64,000 nt of DNA, taken from Pseudomonas mediterranea CFBP 5447 (GTDB lineage: Bacteria > Pseudomonadota > Gammaproteobacteria > Pseudomonadales > Pseudomonadaceae). Positions 8,553-18,112 of the stretch are shown one piece after another. A program made the position numbers and the translations under genes. Position 1 is the first letter of the stretch. Each line of letters opens with the position of its first letter. The DNA lies in NCBI RefSeq assembly GCF_000774145.1, contig NZ_KN322982.1, forward strand, positions 62,001 to 126,000, written 5' to 3'. A model generated the notes under the pieces. That model had not been told where the DNA came from. It did not search any database and worked only from the letters and a program-made list of their open reading frames with translations.

Positions 8553-9006
8553 GTTTCACGTCATCCTTTTTCAACCGGAAATTCCGCCGAATACCGGCAA
8601 TGTCATCAGGCTGTGCGCCAACAGCGGCTGCCACCTGCATTTGATCGAACCGCTGGGCTTCGAGATGGACGACAAGCGCCTGCGCCGCGCCGGCCTCGAT
8701 TACCACGAGTATGCCACCTTGCAGCGTCATGCCGACCTCGCCAGCTGTCTGGAAAGCCTCGGTCACCCGCGCCTGTTCGCCTTCACCACCAAGGGTTCGC
8801 GGCCTTTCCATGACGCCAGTTTCGTCGCCGGCGATGCGTTCCTGTTCGGACCGGAAAGCCGTGGCCTGCCGGCCGACGTGCTGGACGCGCTACCGGCGGA
8901 CCAGCGCCTGCGGCTACCCATGCGCGAAGGCTGTCGCAGCCTGAACCTGTCCAACACGGTGGCGGTGGCTGTCTACGAGGCGTGGCGGCAGAACGGGTTC
9001 GCCTGA
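8551..9006 (+). CDS. trmL: tRNA (cytidine/uridine-34 2'-O)-methyltransferase TrmL
   Basis: TrmL is a SPOUT-class enzyme that methylates the 2'-OH of the wobble base in two leucine tRNAs using SAM. The 151-residue length is right for this minimal SPOUT protein. Visible motifs are the N-terminal PEIPPNTGNVIRLCANSGC, the FGPESRGLP segment, and the C-terminal trefoil-knot stretch RSLNLSNTVAVAVYEAWRQ that binds SAM. A GGAG box lies before the ATG. A BIME follows the gene. Confidence 0.95.
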   Translation: MFHVILFQPEIPPNTGNVIRLCANSGCHLHLIEPLGFEMDDKRLRRAGLDYHEYATLQRHADLASCLESLGHPRLFAFTTKGSRPFHDASFVAGDAFLFGPESRGLPADVLDALPADQRLRLPMREGCRSLNLSNTVAVAVYEAWRQNGFA

Positions 9007-9025
9007 ATCCATAACGCCAGAAACT

Positions 9026-9118
9026 CCTGTGGGAGCGAGCCTGCTCGCGATGGCGATCGCTCAGCAACATGGCTGTTGCCTGACACACCGCTATCGCGAG
9101 CAGGCTCGCTCCCACAGG
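9026..9118. repeat. BIME: two inverted REP elements
   Basis: This 93-bp element is the exact reverse complement of the one at 3600-3692, spacer included. The REP core is the same family as at 7721, 19831 and 56005. Confidence 0.9.
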
Positions 9119-9141
9119 TTTGGTAGCCGGCTGTCGGACGC

Positions 9142-9624
9142 TTATTGAACCGTCGCGCCGCCTTCTTCCTGCATGCGCTGCAGCTCTTGGGCGTACAGGG
9201 CGTCGAAGTTCACCGGGGCCAGCATCAGGGCCGGGAACGAGCCGCGGGTCACCAGGCTGTCCAGCGCTTCACGGGCGTACGGGAACAGGATGTTCGGGCA
9301 GAACGCGCCCAGAGTGTGGCTCATCGAAGCGGCATCGAGGTTCTTGATCAGGAAGATCCCGGCCTGCTGGACTTCAGCGATGAACGCCACTTCTTCACCG
9401 TTCTTCACGGTGACCGACAGGGTCAGCACCACTTCGTGGAAGTCTTCTTCCAGGGCTTTCTGACGGGTGTTCAGGTCCAGGCCTACGCTTGGCTCCCACT
9501 GCTGGCGAAAGATCGCCGGGCTTTTCGGGGCTTCGAAGGACAGGTCACGCACATAAATGCGCTGCAAGGAGAATTGCGGTGCGGCTTCTTCTTCGCTGGC
9601 AGCTGTGTTCTGTTGGTCAGTCAT
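9142..9624 (-). CDS. secB: protein-export chaperone SecB
   Basis: SecB keeps presecretory proteins unfolded and hands them to SecA. The 160 residues start [13 protein letters not shown] and contain the conserved [62 protein letters not shown] and [15 protein letters not shown], which are the tetramer and substrate-groove segments. It is the last gene of the leftward group rhodanese-grxC-secB, an arrangement also seen in enterobacteria. Confidence 0.98.
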   Translation of the reverse strand: MTDQQNTAASEEEAAPQFSLQRIYVRDLSFEAPKSPAIFRQQWEPSVGLDLNTRQKALEEDFHEVVLTLSVTVKNGEEVAFIAEVQQAGIFLIKNLDAASMSHTLGAFCPNILFPYAREALDSLVTRGSFPALMLAPVNFDALYAQELQRMQEEGGATVQ

Positions 9625-9660
9625 CGCAGATCCTTCTCACTTTCAGGTTCTTTAGGGGAT

Positions 9661-9915
9661 TCAGGCCTGGAGCAACGCGTCGAGCTTGCCGGCGCGCTCC
9701 AGGGCATACAGGTCGTCGCAACCGCCCACGTGGGTGTTGCCGATCCAGATCTGCGGCACGGAGGTGCGTCCGGCCTTCTGGGTCATCTCGGCGCGCAGCT
9801 GCGGCTTGCCGTCGACCTTGATCTCTTCGAAAGCCACGCCCTTGTTCTGGAGCAGGAACTTGGCTCTGGAACAATAGGGGCAGTAATCGCTGGAATAGAC
9901 AACGACGTGGGTCAT
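9661..9915 (-). CDS. grxC: glutaredoxin 3 (GrxC)
   Basis: This 84-residue dithiol glutaredoxin carries the CPYC active site at residues 12-15 (SSDYCPYCSRAK), the TSVPQIWIG cis-proline segment and the GGCDDL glutathione-binding segment. It reduces disulfides and glutathionylated proteins in the cytoplasm. The ATG at 9915 lies one base beyond the stop of the upstream rhodanese gene, so translation is probably coupled. Confidence 0.96.
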   Translation of the reverse strand: MTHVVVYSSDYCPYCSRAKFLLQNKGVAFEEIKVDGKPQLRAEMTQKAGRTSVPQIWIGNTHVGGCDDLYALERAGKLDALLQA

Positions 9916-9916
9916 C

Positions 9917-10330
9917 TCACTTCACCAGGGGCAGGTTGTCGGCTTTCCAGGTCGCCACGCCACCGGACAGCTTGGCGGCGGTGAAACCGGACTTCATCAG
10001 TTCGCGGGCGTGGGTACCGGCCGTCTGGCCCATGGCATCGACCAGGATGATGGTCTTGGCCTTGTGCTTTTCCAGTTCGCCGATACGCGCGGCCAGTTTG
10101 TCCTGGGGAATGTTCAATGCGCCGACAATGTGACCGGCGGCGAATTCCTTGCCCGGGCGAATGTCCACCACCACGCCGGCATCCTTGTTGACCAGCGCGG
10201 TCAGTTCGGCGGTGCTCAGGCTGCGGCCGCCGCCCTGCATCGTATGGGCAACCAGCAATGCCAGCAGTACGACGAAGATACCGACGAGAATGTAGTGGTT
10301 AGTGGCAAATTCAATCAGGTGAGCAACCAT
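9917..10330 (-). CDS. membrane-anchored rhodanese-like protein (YibN type)
   Basis: The 137-residue protein has one N-terminal membrane helix (about 13-31, ILVGIFVVLLALLVAHTM) followed by a rhodanese fold with VVVDIRPGKEFAAGHIVGALNIP and a C-terminal SGGVATWKADNLPL. The position of the usual catalytic cysteine reads LVDAMGQTAGTH, so there is no cysteine and sulfurtransferase activity is unlikely. The family sits upstream of grxC-secB in many gamma-proteobacteria (yibN in E. coli). I chose the ATG at 10330 because it gives the membrane anchor directly; an upstream in-frame extension looks non-coding. Confidence 0.88.
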   Translation of the reverse strand: MVAHLIEFATNHYILVGIFVVLLALLVAHTMQGGGRSLSTAELTALVNKDAGVVVDIRPGKEFAAGHIVGALNIPQDKLAARIGELEKHKAKTIILVDAMGQTAGTHARELMKSGFTAAKLSGGVATWKADNLPLVK

Positions 10331-10482
10331 CGAAGGAGGTTCCAGGGCGTTAAAATGTCGGCCAGTATACACAGCACTCAGGGTCGGCCAAACCCCGCCC
10401 GGCGGTGACGGCACCGGAACTTACCTTTAAACTGCCCGTCCCTTTTCCATCGTCTTCTTTTAACCAGCCACGAGTGGATTCC

Positions 10483-12012
10483 ATGACTACCACGCCTAAA
10501 CCTTTGGTCCTGATGATTCTCGACGGCTTCGGTCACAGTGACAGCCACGAATCCAACGCTGTGTATTCGGCCAACAAGCCTGTACTGGACCGCCTGTGGG
10601 CCACCGTGCCGAACGGCCTGATCTCCGGCAGCGGCATGGACGTCGGCCTGCCGGACGGGCAGATGGGCAACTCCGAAGTCGGCCACATGAACCTCGGCGC
10701 CGGCCGCGTGGTTTACCAGGACTTCACTCGCGTCACCAAAGCGATCCGCGACGGCGAGTTCTTCGAGAACCCGACCATCTGCGCCGCCGTGGACAAAGCC
10801 GTGGCCGCCGGCAAGGCCGTGCATTTTATGGGCCTGCTGTCCGACGGTGGCGTGCACAGCCATCAGGACCACTTGATCGCCATGGCCGAGCTGGCCTTCA
10901 AACGCGGCGCCGAAAAGATCTACCTGCACGCCTTCCTCGATGGCCGTGACACCCCGCCGAAAAGCGCCGCTTCTTCGATCGAGCTGCTGGATGCCACCTT
11001 CCAGGCGCTCGGCAAGGGTCGCATCGCCAGCATCGTCGGCCGTTACTACGCCATGGACCGCGACAACCGTTGGGACCGTGTCGCCCAGGCCTACAACCTG
11101 ATCGTCGATGGCAACGCCGAATTCAGCGCCGCCACCGCCCAGGAAGGTCTCGAAGCCGCCTACGAGCGCGGCGAAAGCGACGAGTTCGTCAAGGCCACCA
11201 CCATCGGCGAGCCGGTCAAGGTCGAGGATGGCGACGCCGTGGTGTTCATGAACTTCCGCGCCGACCGCGCCCGCGAGCTGACCCGGGTCTTCGTCGAAGA
11301 CGATTTCAAGGAGTTCGAACGCCCTCGCCAGCCAAAACTGGCCGGCTTCGTGATGCTGACCCAGTACGCCGCCAGCATCCCCGCACCCTCGGCGTTCGCT
11401 GCCGGCAGCCTGGAAAACGTCCTGGGCGACTACCTGGCGAAGAACGGCAAGACCCAGCTGCGCATCGCCGAAACCGAGAAATATGCCCACGTGACGTTCT
11501 TTTTCTCGGGCGGCCGCGAAGAACCGTTCCCGGGCGAAGAGCGCATCCTGATCCCATCGCCGAAAGTCGCCACCTACGACCTGCAACCCGAGATGAGCGC
11601 TCCGGAAGTCACCGACCGGATCGTCGACGCCATTGAAAACCAGCGTTACGACGTCATCGTGGTCAACTACGCCAACGGCGACATGGTCGGTCACAGCGGC
11701 GTGTTCGAGGCGGCGGTCAAGGCCGTGGAATGCCTGGACACCTGCGTTGGCCGCATCGTCGACGCATTGGAAAAGGTCGGCGGCGAAGCGCTGATCACGG
11801 CCGACCATGGCAACGTCGAGCAGATGTCAGACGAATCCACCGGCCAGGCCCACACTGCCCACACCACCGAGCCGGTGCCATTCATCTATGTCGGCAAACG
11901 CGACTTCAAGGTCCGCGAAGGCGGCGTACTGGCCGACGTGGCGCCGACCATGCTGATGCTGCTGGGCATGGAGAAGCCGGCGGAAATGACCGGGACTTCG
12001 ATTCTGGTCTGA
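10483..12012 (+). CDS. gpmI: 2,3-bisphosphoglycerate-independent phosphoglycerate mutase
   Basis: GpmI interconverts 3- and 2-phosphoglycerate in glycolysis and gluconeogenesis with two Mn ions. The 509 residues match the family length. Seen: [10 protein letters not shown] at the N terminus, the catalytic serine in [15 protein letters not shown] near residue 63, the DGRDTPP segment, [28 protein letters not shown], and the metal ligands in [14 protein letters not shown] and [11 protein letters not shown]. The ATG at 10483 follows GAGTGGA. The gene diverges from the rhodanese-grxC-secB group. Confidence 0.97.
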   Translation: MTTTPKPLVLMILDGFGHSDSHESNAVYSANKPVLDRLWATVPNGLISGSGMDVGLPDGQMGNSEVGHMNLGAGRVVYQDFTRVTKAIRDGEFFENPTICAAVDKAVAAGKAVHFMGLLSDGGVHSHQDHLIAMAELAFKRGAEKIYLHAFLDGRDTPPKSAASSIELLDATFQALGKGRIASIVGRYYAMDRDNRWDRVAQAYNLIVDGNAEFSAATAQEGLEAAYERGESDEFVKATTIGEPVKVEDGDAVVFMNFRADRARELTRVFVEDDFKEFERPRQPKLAGFVMLTQYAASIPAPSAFAAGSLENVLGDYLAKNGKTQLRIAETEKYAHVTFFFSGGREEPFPGEERILIPSPKVATYDLQPEMSAPEVTDRIVDAIENQRYDVIVVNYANGDMVGHSGVFEAAVKAVECLDTCVGRIVDALEKVGGEALITADHGNVEQMSDESTGQAHTAHTTEPVPFIYVGKRDFKVREGGVLADVAPTMLMLLGMEKPAEMTGTSILV

Positions 12013-12041
12013 CGACACGTAGTCTCCGAGCATTGGCTTGT

Positions 12042-12172
12042 TGTGGCGAGGGAGCTTGCTCCCGCTCGATGGCGCAGCCATCGCCGAGGCTCTGGCCTGA
12101 TCCATTGTCGAGGGGGCTGCCTCGCAGCCCAGCGGGAGCAAGCTCCCTCGCCACAGCAGGCTCGCTCCCACC
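12042..12172. repeat. REP pair of a second family plus a half REP of the common family
   Basis: GTGGCGAGGGAGCTTGCTCCCGCT at 12042 and its complement ending at 12155 form an imperfect inverted pair with an inner palindrome. It is fused directly to a truncated copy of the common family (GCAGGCTCGCTCCCACC, 12156-12172). The only other member of this second family is at 47960. Confidence 0.8.
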
Positions 12173-12208
12173 TTGGTTTTCGGTGTATTTCAGCCCAGTT
12201 ATCACACA

Positions 12209-12230
12209 GCCCCAAATGGGCGTTTTTTTT
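12209..12230 (+). terminator. terminator downstream of gpmI
   Basis: A short stem GCCC/GGGC around CAAAT is followed by eight T residues. It lies between the REP pair and envC. Confidence 0.6.
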
Positions 12231-12284
12231 GCGGCGTGGGGCGGGCATACTAGGCCGTCCCTTTCCCTGGTATCGCCCGCCTCT

Positions 12285-13577
12285 ATGCTTCGCGTCCTGA
12301 TAGCCCTCGCTCTGACCTGCCTGCTCCAACCGGCCTTCGCTGACGAGCGCGCGCAAACCCAACAACAGTTGGAAGCCACGCGCCAGGACATCGCCGAGCT
12401 GAAAAAGCTGCTGGGCAAGCTGCAGGAAGAAAAAGCCGGCGTGCAGAAAGACCTGCGCGGCACCGAGACCGAGATGGGCAACCTGGAGAAACAGGTCGAT
12501 GCCCTGCAAAAAGAGCTGAAGAAAAGCGAATCCGAGCTGCAGCGGCTCGATGGAGAGAAAAAAAAACTCCAGAGCGCGCGCACTGAACAGCAACACCTGA
12601 TCGCCATCCAGGCCCGCGCGGCCTATCAGAGCGGCCGCCAGGAGTACCTCAAGTTGTTGCTCAACCAGCAGAACCCCGAGAAGTTCGCCCGTACCCTCAC
12701 CTATTACGACTATCTGAGCCAGGCACGCCTGGAACAACTCAAGAAATTCAATGAAACCCTGCGCCAACTGGCCAATGTCGAAAAAGACATCGAGCTGCAG
12801 CAGGCCCAGTTGTTGGTGCAGAAAAGCAGCCTCGACACCCAGCGCGAAGAGCTCGAGAAAGTACGCAAGGAACGCGCGGTGGCCCTGGCCAAGCTCAATG
12901 ACGATATGAAGGCGCGGGACAGCAAGCTCAAGGCTCGCGAGCAGGACCAGGCCGAACTGGCCAACGTTTTGAAAACCATCGAGGAAACCCTGGCCCGCCA
13001 GGCGCGAGAGGCAGAGGAAGCGCGGCAGAAAGCGCTGATCGCCCAGCAGGAAGCCGAAAAAAAGCGCTTGCGTGAAGCCCAGGCCGATGCGGACGCGGAC
13101 GACGCCCCGCGCAAAACGACGAAATCCAGCCCCGGCGCCCTGGTTTCCAGCGACGGCGAAACCTTCGGCGGCGCCTTTGCTTCCGCCCGGGGCAAACTTC
13201 CATGGCCGGTCAATGGTCGATTACTTGCGCGCTTTGGTGAAACCCGCGGCGACGACACCCGCACCAAGTGGGACGGCGTGATGATCAGCGCCTCCGCCGG
13301 CAGCCAGGTGCATGCCGTGCACGGCGGGCGGGTAGTGTTCGCCGACTGGCTGCGCGGCGCCGGCCTGCTGGTGATCCTCGATCACGGCAACGGTTACCTG
13401 AGTCTGTACGGCCACAACCAGACGCTGCTCAAGTCGGCGGGTGATGTGGTCAAGGCCGGTGAGTCCATCTCCACGGTCGGCAACAGTGGCGGGCAGGATA
13501 CGCCTGCGCTGTATTTCGCAATTCGTCAGCAGGGTCGCCCCAGCGACCCGGCCCAATGGTGTCGTGCGCAAGGATAA
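12285..13577 (+). CDS. envC: murein hydrolase activator EnvC
   Basis: EnvC is a periplasmic activator of septal amidases during cell division. The 430 residues have a signal peptide ending near residue 19 (QPAFADE), a very long coiled coil (about 20-270, rich in E, K, Q and L), and a C-terminal LytM/M23 domain (about 310-430). The LytM zinc ligands are replaced: the usual HxxxD region reads RTKWDGVMISA and the final HLHFE region reads ALYFAIRQ. That degeneracy marks an activator and not an active peptidase. ctpA follows 32 bp downstream, then a deacetylase, the same order as in P. aeruginosa. Confidence 0.93.
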   Translation: MLRVLIALALTCLLQPAFADERAQTQQQLEATRQDIAELKKLLGKLQEEKAGVQKDLRGTETEMGNLEKQVDALQKELKKSESELQRLDGEKKKLQSARTEQQHLIAIQARAAYQSGRQEYLKLLLNQQNPEKFARTLTYYDYLSQARLEQLKKFNETLRQLANVEKDIELQQAQLLVQKSSLDTQREELEKVRKERAVALAKLNDDMKARDSKLKAREQDQAELANVLKTIEETLARQAREAEEARQKALIAQQEAEKKRLREAQADADADDAPRKTTKSSPGALVSSDGETFGGAFASARGKLPWPVNGRLLARFGETRGDDTRTKWDGVMISASAGSQVHAVHGGRVVFADWLRGAGLLVILDHGNGYLSLYGHNQTLLKSAGDVVKAGESISTVGNSGGQDTPALYFAIRQQGRPSDPAQWCRAQG

Positions 13578-13609
13578 GCGCGCCCATCCAATTAAGGAGT
13601 TCGTTCGAC

Positions 13610-14932
13610 ATGCTGCATTTGTCCCGCCTCACCTCGCTGGCCCTGACGATCGCCCTCGTGATCGGTGCGCCCCTGGCTTTTGCCGCCGGCCCGGCACCAA
13701 CGGCACCAGCACCTGCCGCTACGGCCGCGACCACCAAGGCCCCGCTACCGCTGGACGAACTGCGCACCTTCGCCGAAGTCATGGACCGGATCAAGGCCGC
13801 CTACGTCGAACCGGTGGATGACAAGATGCTGCTGGAGAACGCCATCAAGGGCATGCTCAGCAACCTCGACCCACACTCGGCCTACCTGGGGCCGGAAGAC
13901 TTTGCCGAATTGCAGGAAAGCACCAGCGGCGAGTTCGGCGGCCTGGGCATCGAGGTCGGCAGCGAAGACGGCTTTATCAAGGTGGTCTCGCCAATCGACG
14001 ATACGCCTGCCTCCAAGGCCGGGATCCAGGCCGGTGACTTCATCGTCAAGATCAACGGCCAGCCGACCCGCGGCCAGAGCATGACCGAAGCCGTGGACAA
14101 GATGCGCGGCAAGATCGGCCAGAAGATCACCCTGACCCTGGTGCGCGATGGCGGCACGCCGTTCGACGTGACCCTCACCCGGGCGGTCATCCAGGTCAAG
14201 AGTGTGAAGAGCCAGTTGCTGGAGTCGGGCTACGGCTACATCCGCATCACCCAGTTCCAGGTCAAGACCGGCGAAGAAGTCGCCAAGGCCCTGGCCAAGC
14301 TGCGCAAGGACAACGGCAAGAAACTCAACGGCCTGGTCCTGGACCTGCGCAACAACCCCGGCGGCGTGCTGCAATCGGCGGTGGAAGTGGTGGATCACTT
14401 CATCACCAAGGGCCTGATCGTCTACACCAAGGGCCGTATCGCCAACTCCGAGCTGCGTTTCTCGGCCACCGGCAACGACCTGAGCGAAGCCGTGCCACTG
14501 GTGGTGTTGATCAACGGTGGCAGCGCCTCGGCCTCGGAAATCGTCGCCGGCGCCCTGCAGGACCAGAAACGCGGCGTCGTCATGGGCACCACCAGTTTCG
14601 GCAAGGGTTCGGTGCAGACCGTGCTGCCACTGAACAACGACCGCGCCCTGAAGATCACCACCGCGCTGTATTTCACGCCCAACGGTCGCTCCATCCAGGC
14701 CCAGGGCATCGTTCCGGACATCGAGGTGCGCAAGGCCAAGATCACCAACGAGCAGGACAGCGAGTACTTCAAGGAAGCCGACCTGCAAGGCCACCTGGGC
14801 AATGGCAACGGCGGTGCCGACAAGCCGAGCGGCTCCGGCGGCAAGGCCAAGCCGATGCCGCAGGATGACGACTACCAACTGGCCCAGGCCCTGAGCCTGC
14901 TCAAAGGATTGAACATCACTTCCGGCCGCTGA
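13610..14932 (+). CDS. ctpA: carboxy-terminal processing protease CtpA (S41)
   Basis: This periplasmic S41 serine protease in P. aeruginosa works with a lipoprotein adaptor to degrade cell-wall hydrolases. The 440 residues contain a signal peptide (cleavage near AFAAG), an N-terminal helical segment, a PDZ domain (about 105-175, with FGGLGIEVGSEDGFIKVV), and the catalytic core with LDLRNNPGG, the serine in GGSASASEIVAGAL near 310 and the lysine in GTTSFGKGSVQTVLP near 335. A glycine/lysine-rich tail precedes the end. AAGGAG precedes the ATG at 13610. Confidence 0.95.
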   Translation: MLHLSRLTSLALTIALVIGAPLAFAAGPAPTAPAPAATAATTKAPLPLDELRTFAEVMDRIKAAYVEPVDDKMLLENAIKGMLSNLDPHSAYLGPEDFAELQESTSGEFGGLGIEVGSEDGFIKVVSPIDDTPASKAGIQAGDFIVKINGQPTRGQSMTEAVDKMRGKIGQKITLTLVRDGGTPFDVTLTRAVIQVKSVKSQLLESGYGYIRITQFQVKTGEEVAKALAKLRKDNGKKLNGLVLDLRNNPGGVLQSAVEVVDHFITKGLIVYTKGRIANSELRFSATGNDLSEAVPLVVLINGGSASASEIVAGALQDQKRGVVMGTTSFGKGSVQTVLPLNNDRALKITTALYFTPNGRSIQAQGIVPDIEVRKAKITNEQDSEYFKEADLQGHLGNGNGGADKPSGSGGKAKPMPQDDDYQLAQALSLLKGLNITSGR

Positions 14933-14933
14933 G

Positions 14934-15716
14934 ATGGGCCGGCGTTTCATCCTCGGCCTGTTGTGCTGCCTGGCGAGCGCTGCTTTTGCAGCGCCCGACA
15001 CACCTGCGGCTTCACCGCACAAGGCCTACCTGAGCCTGATCATCGACGACCTGGGGCAGAACCTGCCCCGGGATCGCCGGGTATTGGCGCTTCCCGGCCC
15101 GGTCGCCACCGCGATCATGCCCGACACGCCCCATGCCGCCGAATTCGCCCGCGAGGCTCACCGCGCCGGCAAGATCGTCATGCTGCACATGCCCATGGAT
15201 CCGGCGACCGGGCCGTTCGCCTGGCATCCCGAGCTACCGATTGAAGAGCTGGGAAAACGCCTCGAAGCCGCATTCGCCGCCGTGCCCTATACCAGTGGGA
15301 TCAACAACCACATGGGCAGCCGCATGACCGCCCAGCCCCAGGCCATGGCATGGCTGATGGCGGACTTGCAGCAGCGCCACAAGTTCTTCGTCGACAGCCG
15401 CACCAGCGCTCAAACCGTCGCCGCAGCCGAAGCTCAGAAGATCGGCCTCGCCAGCGTATCGCGGGATGTCTTTCTCGACGACGAGCGCACCGAAGCCGCC
15501 ATCGCCCATCAACTCCAGACCGCCATCGACCTGGCCCGCCGCCAGGGTTCGGCCGTGATGATCGGTCATCCTTACCCGCAGACCCTGGCGGTGCTCGAAC
15601 GCGAACTGCCCCGGCTCAAGGCACAGGGTGTCGAGTGGATCGACATCAAGTCGATGATCAGCCTGCGCAGCAATCGAGCGATGGTGGGGCATGGGAAGGA
15701 TGGGGTTTATCGTTAA
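14934..15716 (+). CDS. divergent polysaccharide deacetylase family protein (YibQ-like)
   Basis: The 260 residues have a signal peptide (residues 1-20, ending AAFAAP) and a deacetylase-like barrel: LSLIIDDLGQNL near 33, VATAIMPDTPHA, KIVMLHMPMD, GINNHMGSRMT, FFVDSRTS and MIGHPYPQTLAVL. These are the DUF610/YibQ signatures; the Asp-Asp and His positions of carbohydrate esterase family 4 are partly kept. It starts 1 bp after the ctpA stop, so the two are co-transcribed. The substrate is unknown; location with envC and ctpA suggests the cell envelope. Confidence 0.85.
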   Translation: MGRRFILGLLCCLASAAFAAPDTPAASPHKAYLSLIIDDLGQNLPRDRRVLALPGPVATAIMPDTPHAAEFAREAHRAGKIVMLHMPMDPATGPFAWHPELPIEELGKRLEAAFAAVPYTSGINNHMGSRMTAQPQAMAWLMADLQQRHKFFVDSRTSAQTVAAAEAQKIGLASVSRDVFLDDERTEAAIAHQLQTAIDLARRQGSAVMIGHPYPQTLAVLERELPRLKAQGVEWIDIKSMISLRSNRAMVGHGKDGVYR

Positions 15717-15764
15717 CCGCGTCGCGGCGATCCGACGATGGAGCCAGACCGGCTAGCGCACGGC

Positions 15765-16511
15765 TCAGAGATACCGCGCCATGATCGCGTCCACCGCACC
15801 CTCTTTGCGCAGCTCATCCAGGGCTTTTTGCAGCCGTGCGACCACGTCGTCGGACACATCCTTGTTCAGCGCCAGGTATAACTCAGCGCTGTTGAATCGC
15901 AGCACGGTCTTGAGATCGTTCACGCCTTCCTGGCGAGCCAGGTAGCGGCCAGCCGGATCGCCAGTGGCCCACAAGTCGATTTGACCGTTGAGCAGTTTCC
16001 TGGCGTTGTCCTGATCGCGCAGCACGACAATTGGATTCAGCCCTTGCTTACCCAGGGTTTCGGCAATCGCATCGCCCTTGTAGGCGCCGATCCTGTACTG
16101 GCGCGCCTGCTCCAACGAGTCGAGGACAATCTTGCTGTCCGCCCTGGCAAGCATGATCCAGTCATCCGGACCGATAGGGCCGACCCATTTGAAAAGCGCT
16201 TCACGCTCCGGCAACCGCGCCATGACAAACACACCGTAGCCGGGATTCTCCAGGGCGAGTTTGTAGATGCGTTCCCAGGGAAAACGCAGCGTCAGGCTGT
16301 AGGTGATGTCGGCGCGCTTGAAGATCTCGCGGACGATGTCCACGGCGATGCCATGGATGTTCTCGTCCTGGGCGAAGTTCTTGCCGTTCTTGGCCATGTT
16401 GTACGGCGGGAAGTTTTCCGTCAGCAGCACCAGTGACGTCTCGGCGGCGCGGGCGGTCCCTGCGAGCAGCAACGTGACACCGGCAAGGGCAAGAACGAGG
16501 CGTTTGAGCAT
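15765..16511 (-). CDS. periplasmic solute-binding protein, family 3 (amino-acid-like ligand)
   Basis: The 248 residues start with a signal peptide (cleavage near ARAAE) and continue as a type II periplasmic-binding fold: LVLLTENFPPYNM, GIAVDIVREIFKRA, RFPWERIYKLAL, and a second lobe with YRIGAYKGDAIAETL and DLWATGDPAGRYLAR. No transporter genes adjoin it. Such orphan family 3 proteins may feed a distant permease or have another sensory role. It lies between the YibQ-like gene (convergent) and the his operon. Confidence 0.85.
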   Translation of the reverse strand: MLKRLVLALAGVTLLLAGTARAAETSLVLLTENFPPYNMAKNGKNFAQDENIHGIAVDIVREIFKRADITYSLTLRFPWERIYKLALENPGYGVFVMARLPEREALFKWVGPIGPDDWIMLARADSKIVLDSLEQARQYRIGAYKGDAIAETLGKQGLNPIVVLRDQDNARKLLNGQIDLWATGDPAGRYLARQEGVNDLKTVLRFNSAELYLALNKDVSDDVVARLQKALDELRKEGAVDAIMARYL

Positions 16512-16574
16512 GTCGGGCTACCGCAATCCATGGTGTGCCCAAGAGTGCCTTGGGCCCGCCATGGTGTCCAGCGA

Positions 16575-17345
16575 TCAGCGAACGCAGATACCGCGCTGTG
16601 CCATGTAGGCCTTCGCTTCCGGCACGGTGTATTCGCCAAAGTGGAAAATGCTCGCCGCCAGCACTGCGCTGGCATGGCCTTCGAGAATGCCGTCGGCCAG
16701 GTGTTGCAGGTTGCCAACGCCACCGGAGGCAATCACCGGGATGCCCAGGGCATCGCTGATGGCGCGGGTGACGCCCAGGTCGAAACCGTTCTTCATGCCG
16801 TCCTGGTCCATGCTGGTCAACAGGATCTCACCGGCGCCCAGGCCTTCCATTTTCTTTGCCCACTCGACGGCGTCGAGGCCGGTGGGCTTACGGCCGCCGT
16901 GGGTGAAGATTTCCCAGCGCGGAGGTTCGCCCGGGCCGGACACCTTCTTCGCATCGATCGCCACGACAATGCACTGCGAGCCGAAACGCTCGGCGGCCTC
17001 GCCAACGAATTCAGGATTGAACACGGCCGCAGTGTTGATCGACACCTTGTCCGCACCGGCGTTGAGCAGGTTGCGGATGTCTTGCACAGTACGCACGCCA
17101 CCGCCCACGGTCAGCGGGATGAAGACCTGGCTGGCCATGCGCTCTACGGTATGCAGCGTGGTATCGCGGCCATCGACGCTGGCCGTGATGTCCAGGAAGG
17201 TGATCTCGTCCGCGCCCTGCTCGTCGTAGCGACGGGCGATTTCCACCGGGTCGCCGGCGTCACGGATGTTCTCGAACTTGACGCCCTTGACCACCCGGCC
17301 GTTATCCACGTCCAGGCAAGGGATGATGCGTTTGGCCAGCGCCAT
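16575..17345 (-). CDS. hisF: imidazole glycerol phosphate synthase cyclase subunit HisF
   Basis: HisF takes ammonia from HisH and PRFAR to make IGP and AICAR in histidine synthesis. The 256-residue TIM barrel starts [21 protein letters not shown], which holds the first catalytic aspartate. It contains the phosphate-binding [14 protein letters not shown] and SGGVGN segments and the second catalytic aspartate in [14 protein letters not shown]. It is the last gene of the leftward his cluster, 9 bp after hisA. Confidence 0.98.
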   Translation of the reverse strand: MALAKRIIPCLDVDNGRVVKGVKFENIRDAGDPVEIARRYDEQGADEITFLDITASVDGRDTTLHTVERMASQVFIPLTVGGGVRTVQDIRNLLNAGADKVSINTAAVFNPEFVGEAAERFGSQCIVVAIDAKKVSGPGEPPRWEIFTHGGRKPTGLDAVEWAKKMEGLGAGEILLTSMDQDGMKNGFDLGVTRAISDALGIPVIASGGVGNLQHLADGILEGHASAVLAASIFHFGEYTVPEAKAYMAQRGICVR

Positions 17346-17354
17346 GATGAGTCC

Positions 17355-18092
17355 TCAGCCTGTGTAGGAATCGCAGAAGGCCTGGGCCTCGGCGACGTCC
17401 AGGGTGCCTTCATAAATCGCACGACCGGTGATCGCACCGATGATGCCGGGTGCCTTGGCGTCGAGCAGCGTCTTGATGTCGCCCAGGTTGTGGATACCGC
17501 CGGAGGCGATGACCGGGATTTTCGTGGCGGCGGCCAGGGCGGCGGTGAACGGGACGTTGCAGCCCTGCATCATGCCGTCTTTGGCGATGTCGGTGTAGAC
17601 GATGGCAGACACGCCGTCAGCCTCGAAGCGCCTGGCCAGGTCGATCACCTGCACGGTGCTGACTTCGGCCCAGCCGTCAGTGGCGACGAAACCGTCCTTG
17701 GCGTCCAGGCCGACGATGACCTTGCCCGGGAAAGCGCGGCAGGCTTCGGCAACGAACTCGGGCTCCTTGACGGCCTTGGTGCCGATGATCACATAGCTGA
17801 CGCCGGCCTTGACGTAGTGCTCGATGGTTTCCAGCGAACGAATGCCACCACCGATCTGGATCGGCAGGTTCGGGTAGCGCCTGGCGATGGCGGTAACCAC
17901 TTCACCGTTCACCGGCTGCCCTTCGAAAGCGCCGTTCAGGTCAACCAGATGCAGGCGACGGCAGCCACCTTCCACCCACTTGGCGGCCATGCTCACCGGA
18001 TCATCGGAAAATACCGTGGAGTCTTCCATCCGGCCTTGACGCAGACGTACGCAAGCGCCGTCCTTGAGATCGATAGCGGGGATAATCAGCAT
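17355..18092 (-). CDS. hisA: ProFAR isomerase HisA
   Basis: HisA is the (beta-alpha)8 barrel that isomerises ProFAR to PRFAR before HisF. The 245 residues start [20 protein letters not shown] with the catalytic aspartate, then [28 protein letters not shown], and the second aspartate in [14 protein letters not shown], plus [10 protein letters not shown]. The ATG at 18092 gives the standard length. A 75-bp palindromic repeat separates it from the DUF2164 gene upstream. Confidence 0.98.
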   Translation of the reverse strand: MLIIPAIDLKDGACVRLRQGRMEDSTVFSDDPVSMAAKWVEGGCRRLHLVDLNGAFEGQPVNGEVVTAIARRYPNLPIQIGGGIRSLETIEHYVKAGVSYVIIGTKAVKEPEFVAEACRAFPGKVIVGLDAKDGFVATDGWAEVSTVQVIDLARRFEADGVSAIVYTDIAKDGMMQGCNVPFTAALAAATKIPVIASGGIHNLGDIKTLLDAKAPGIIGAITGRAIYEGTLDVAEAQAFCDSYTG

Positions 18093-18112
18093 GCTTTTTC
18101 CTTCGTCAAAAG

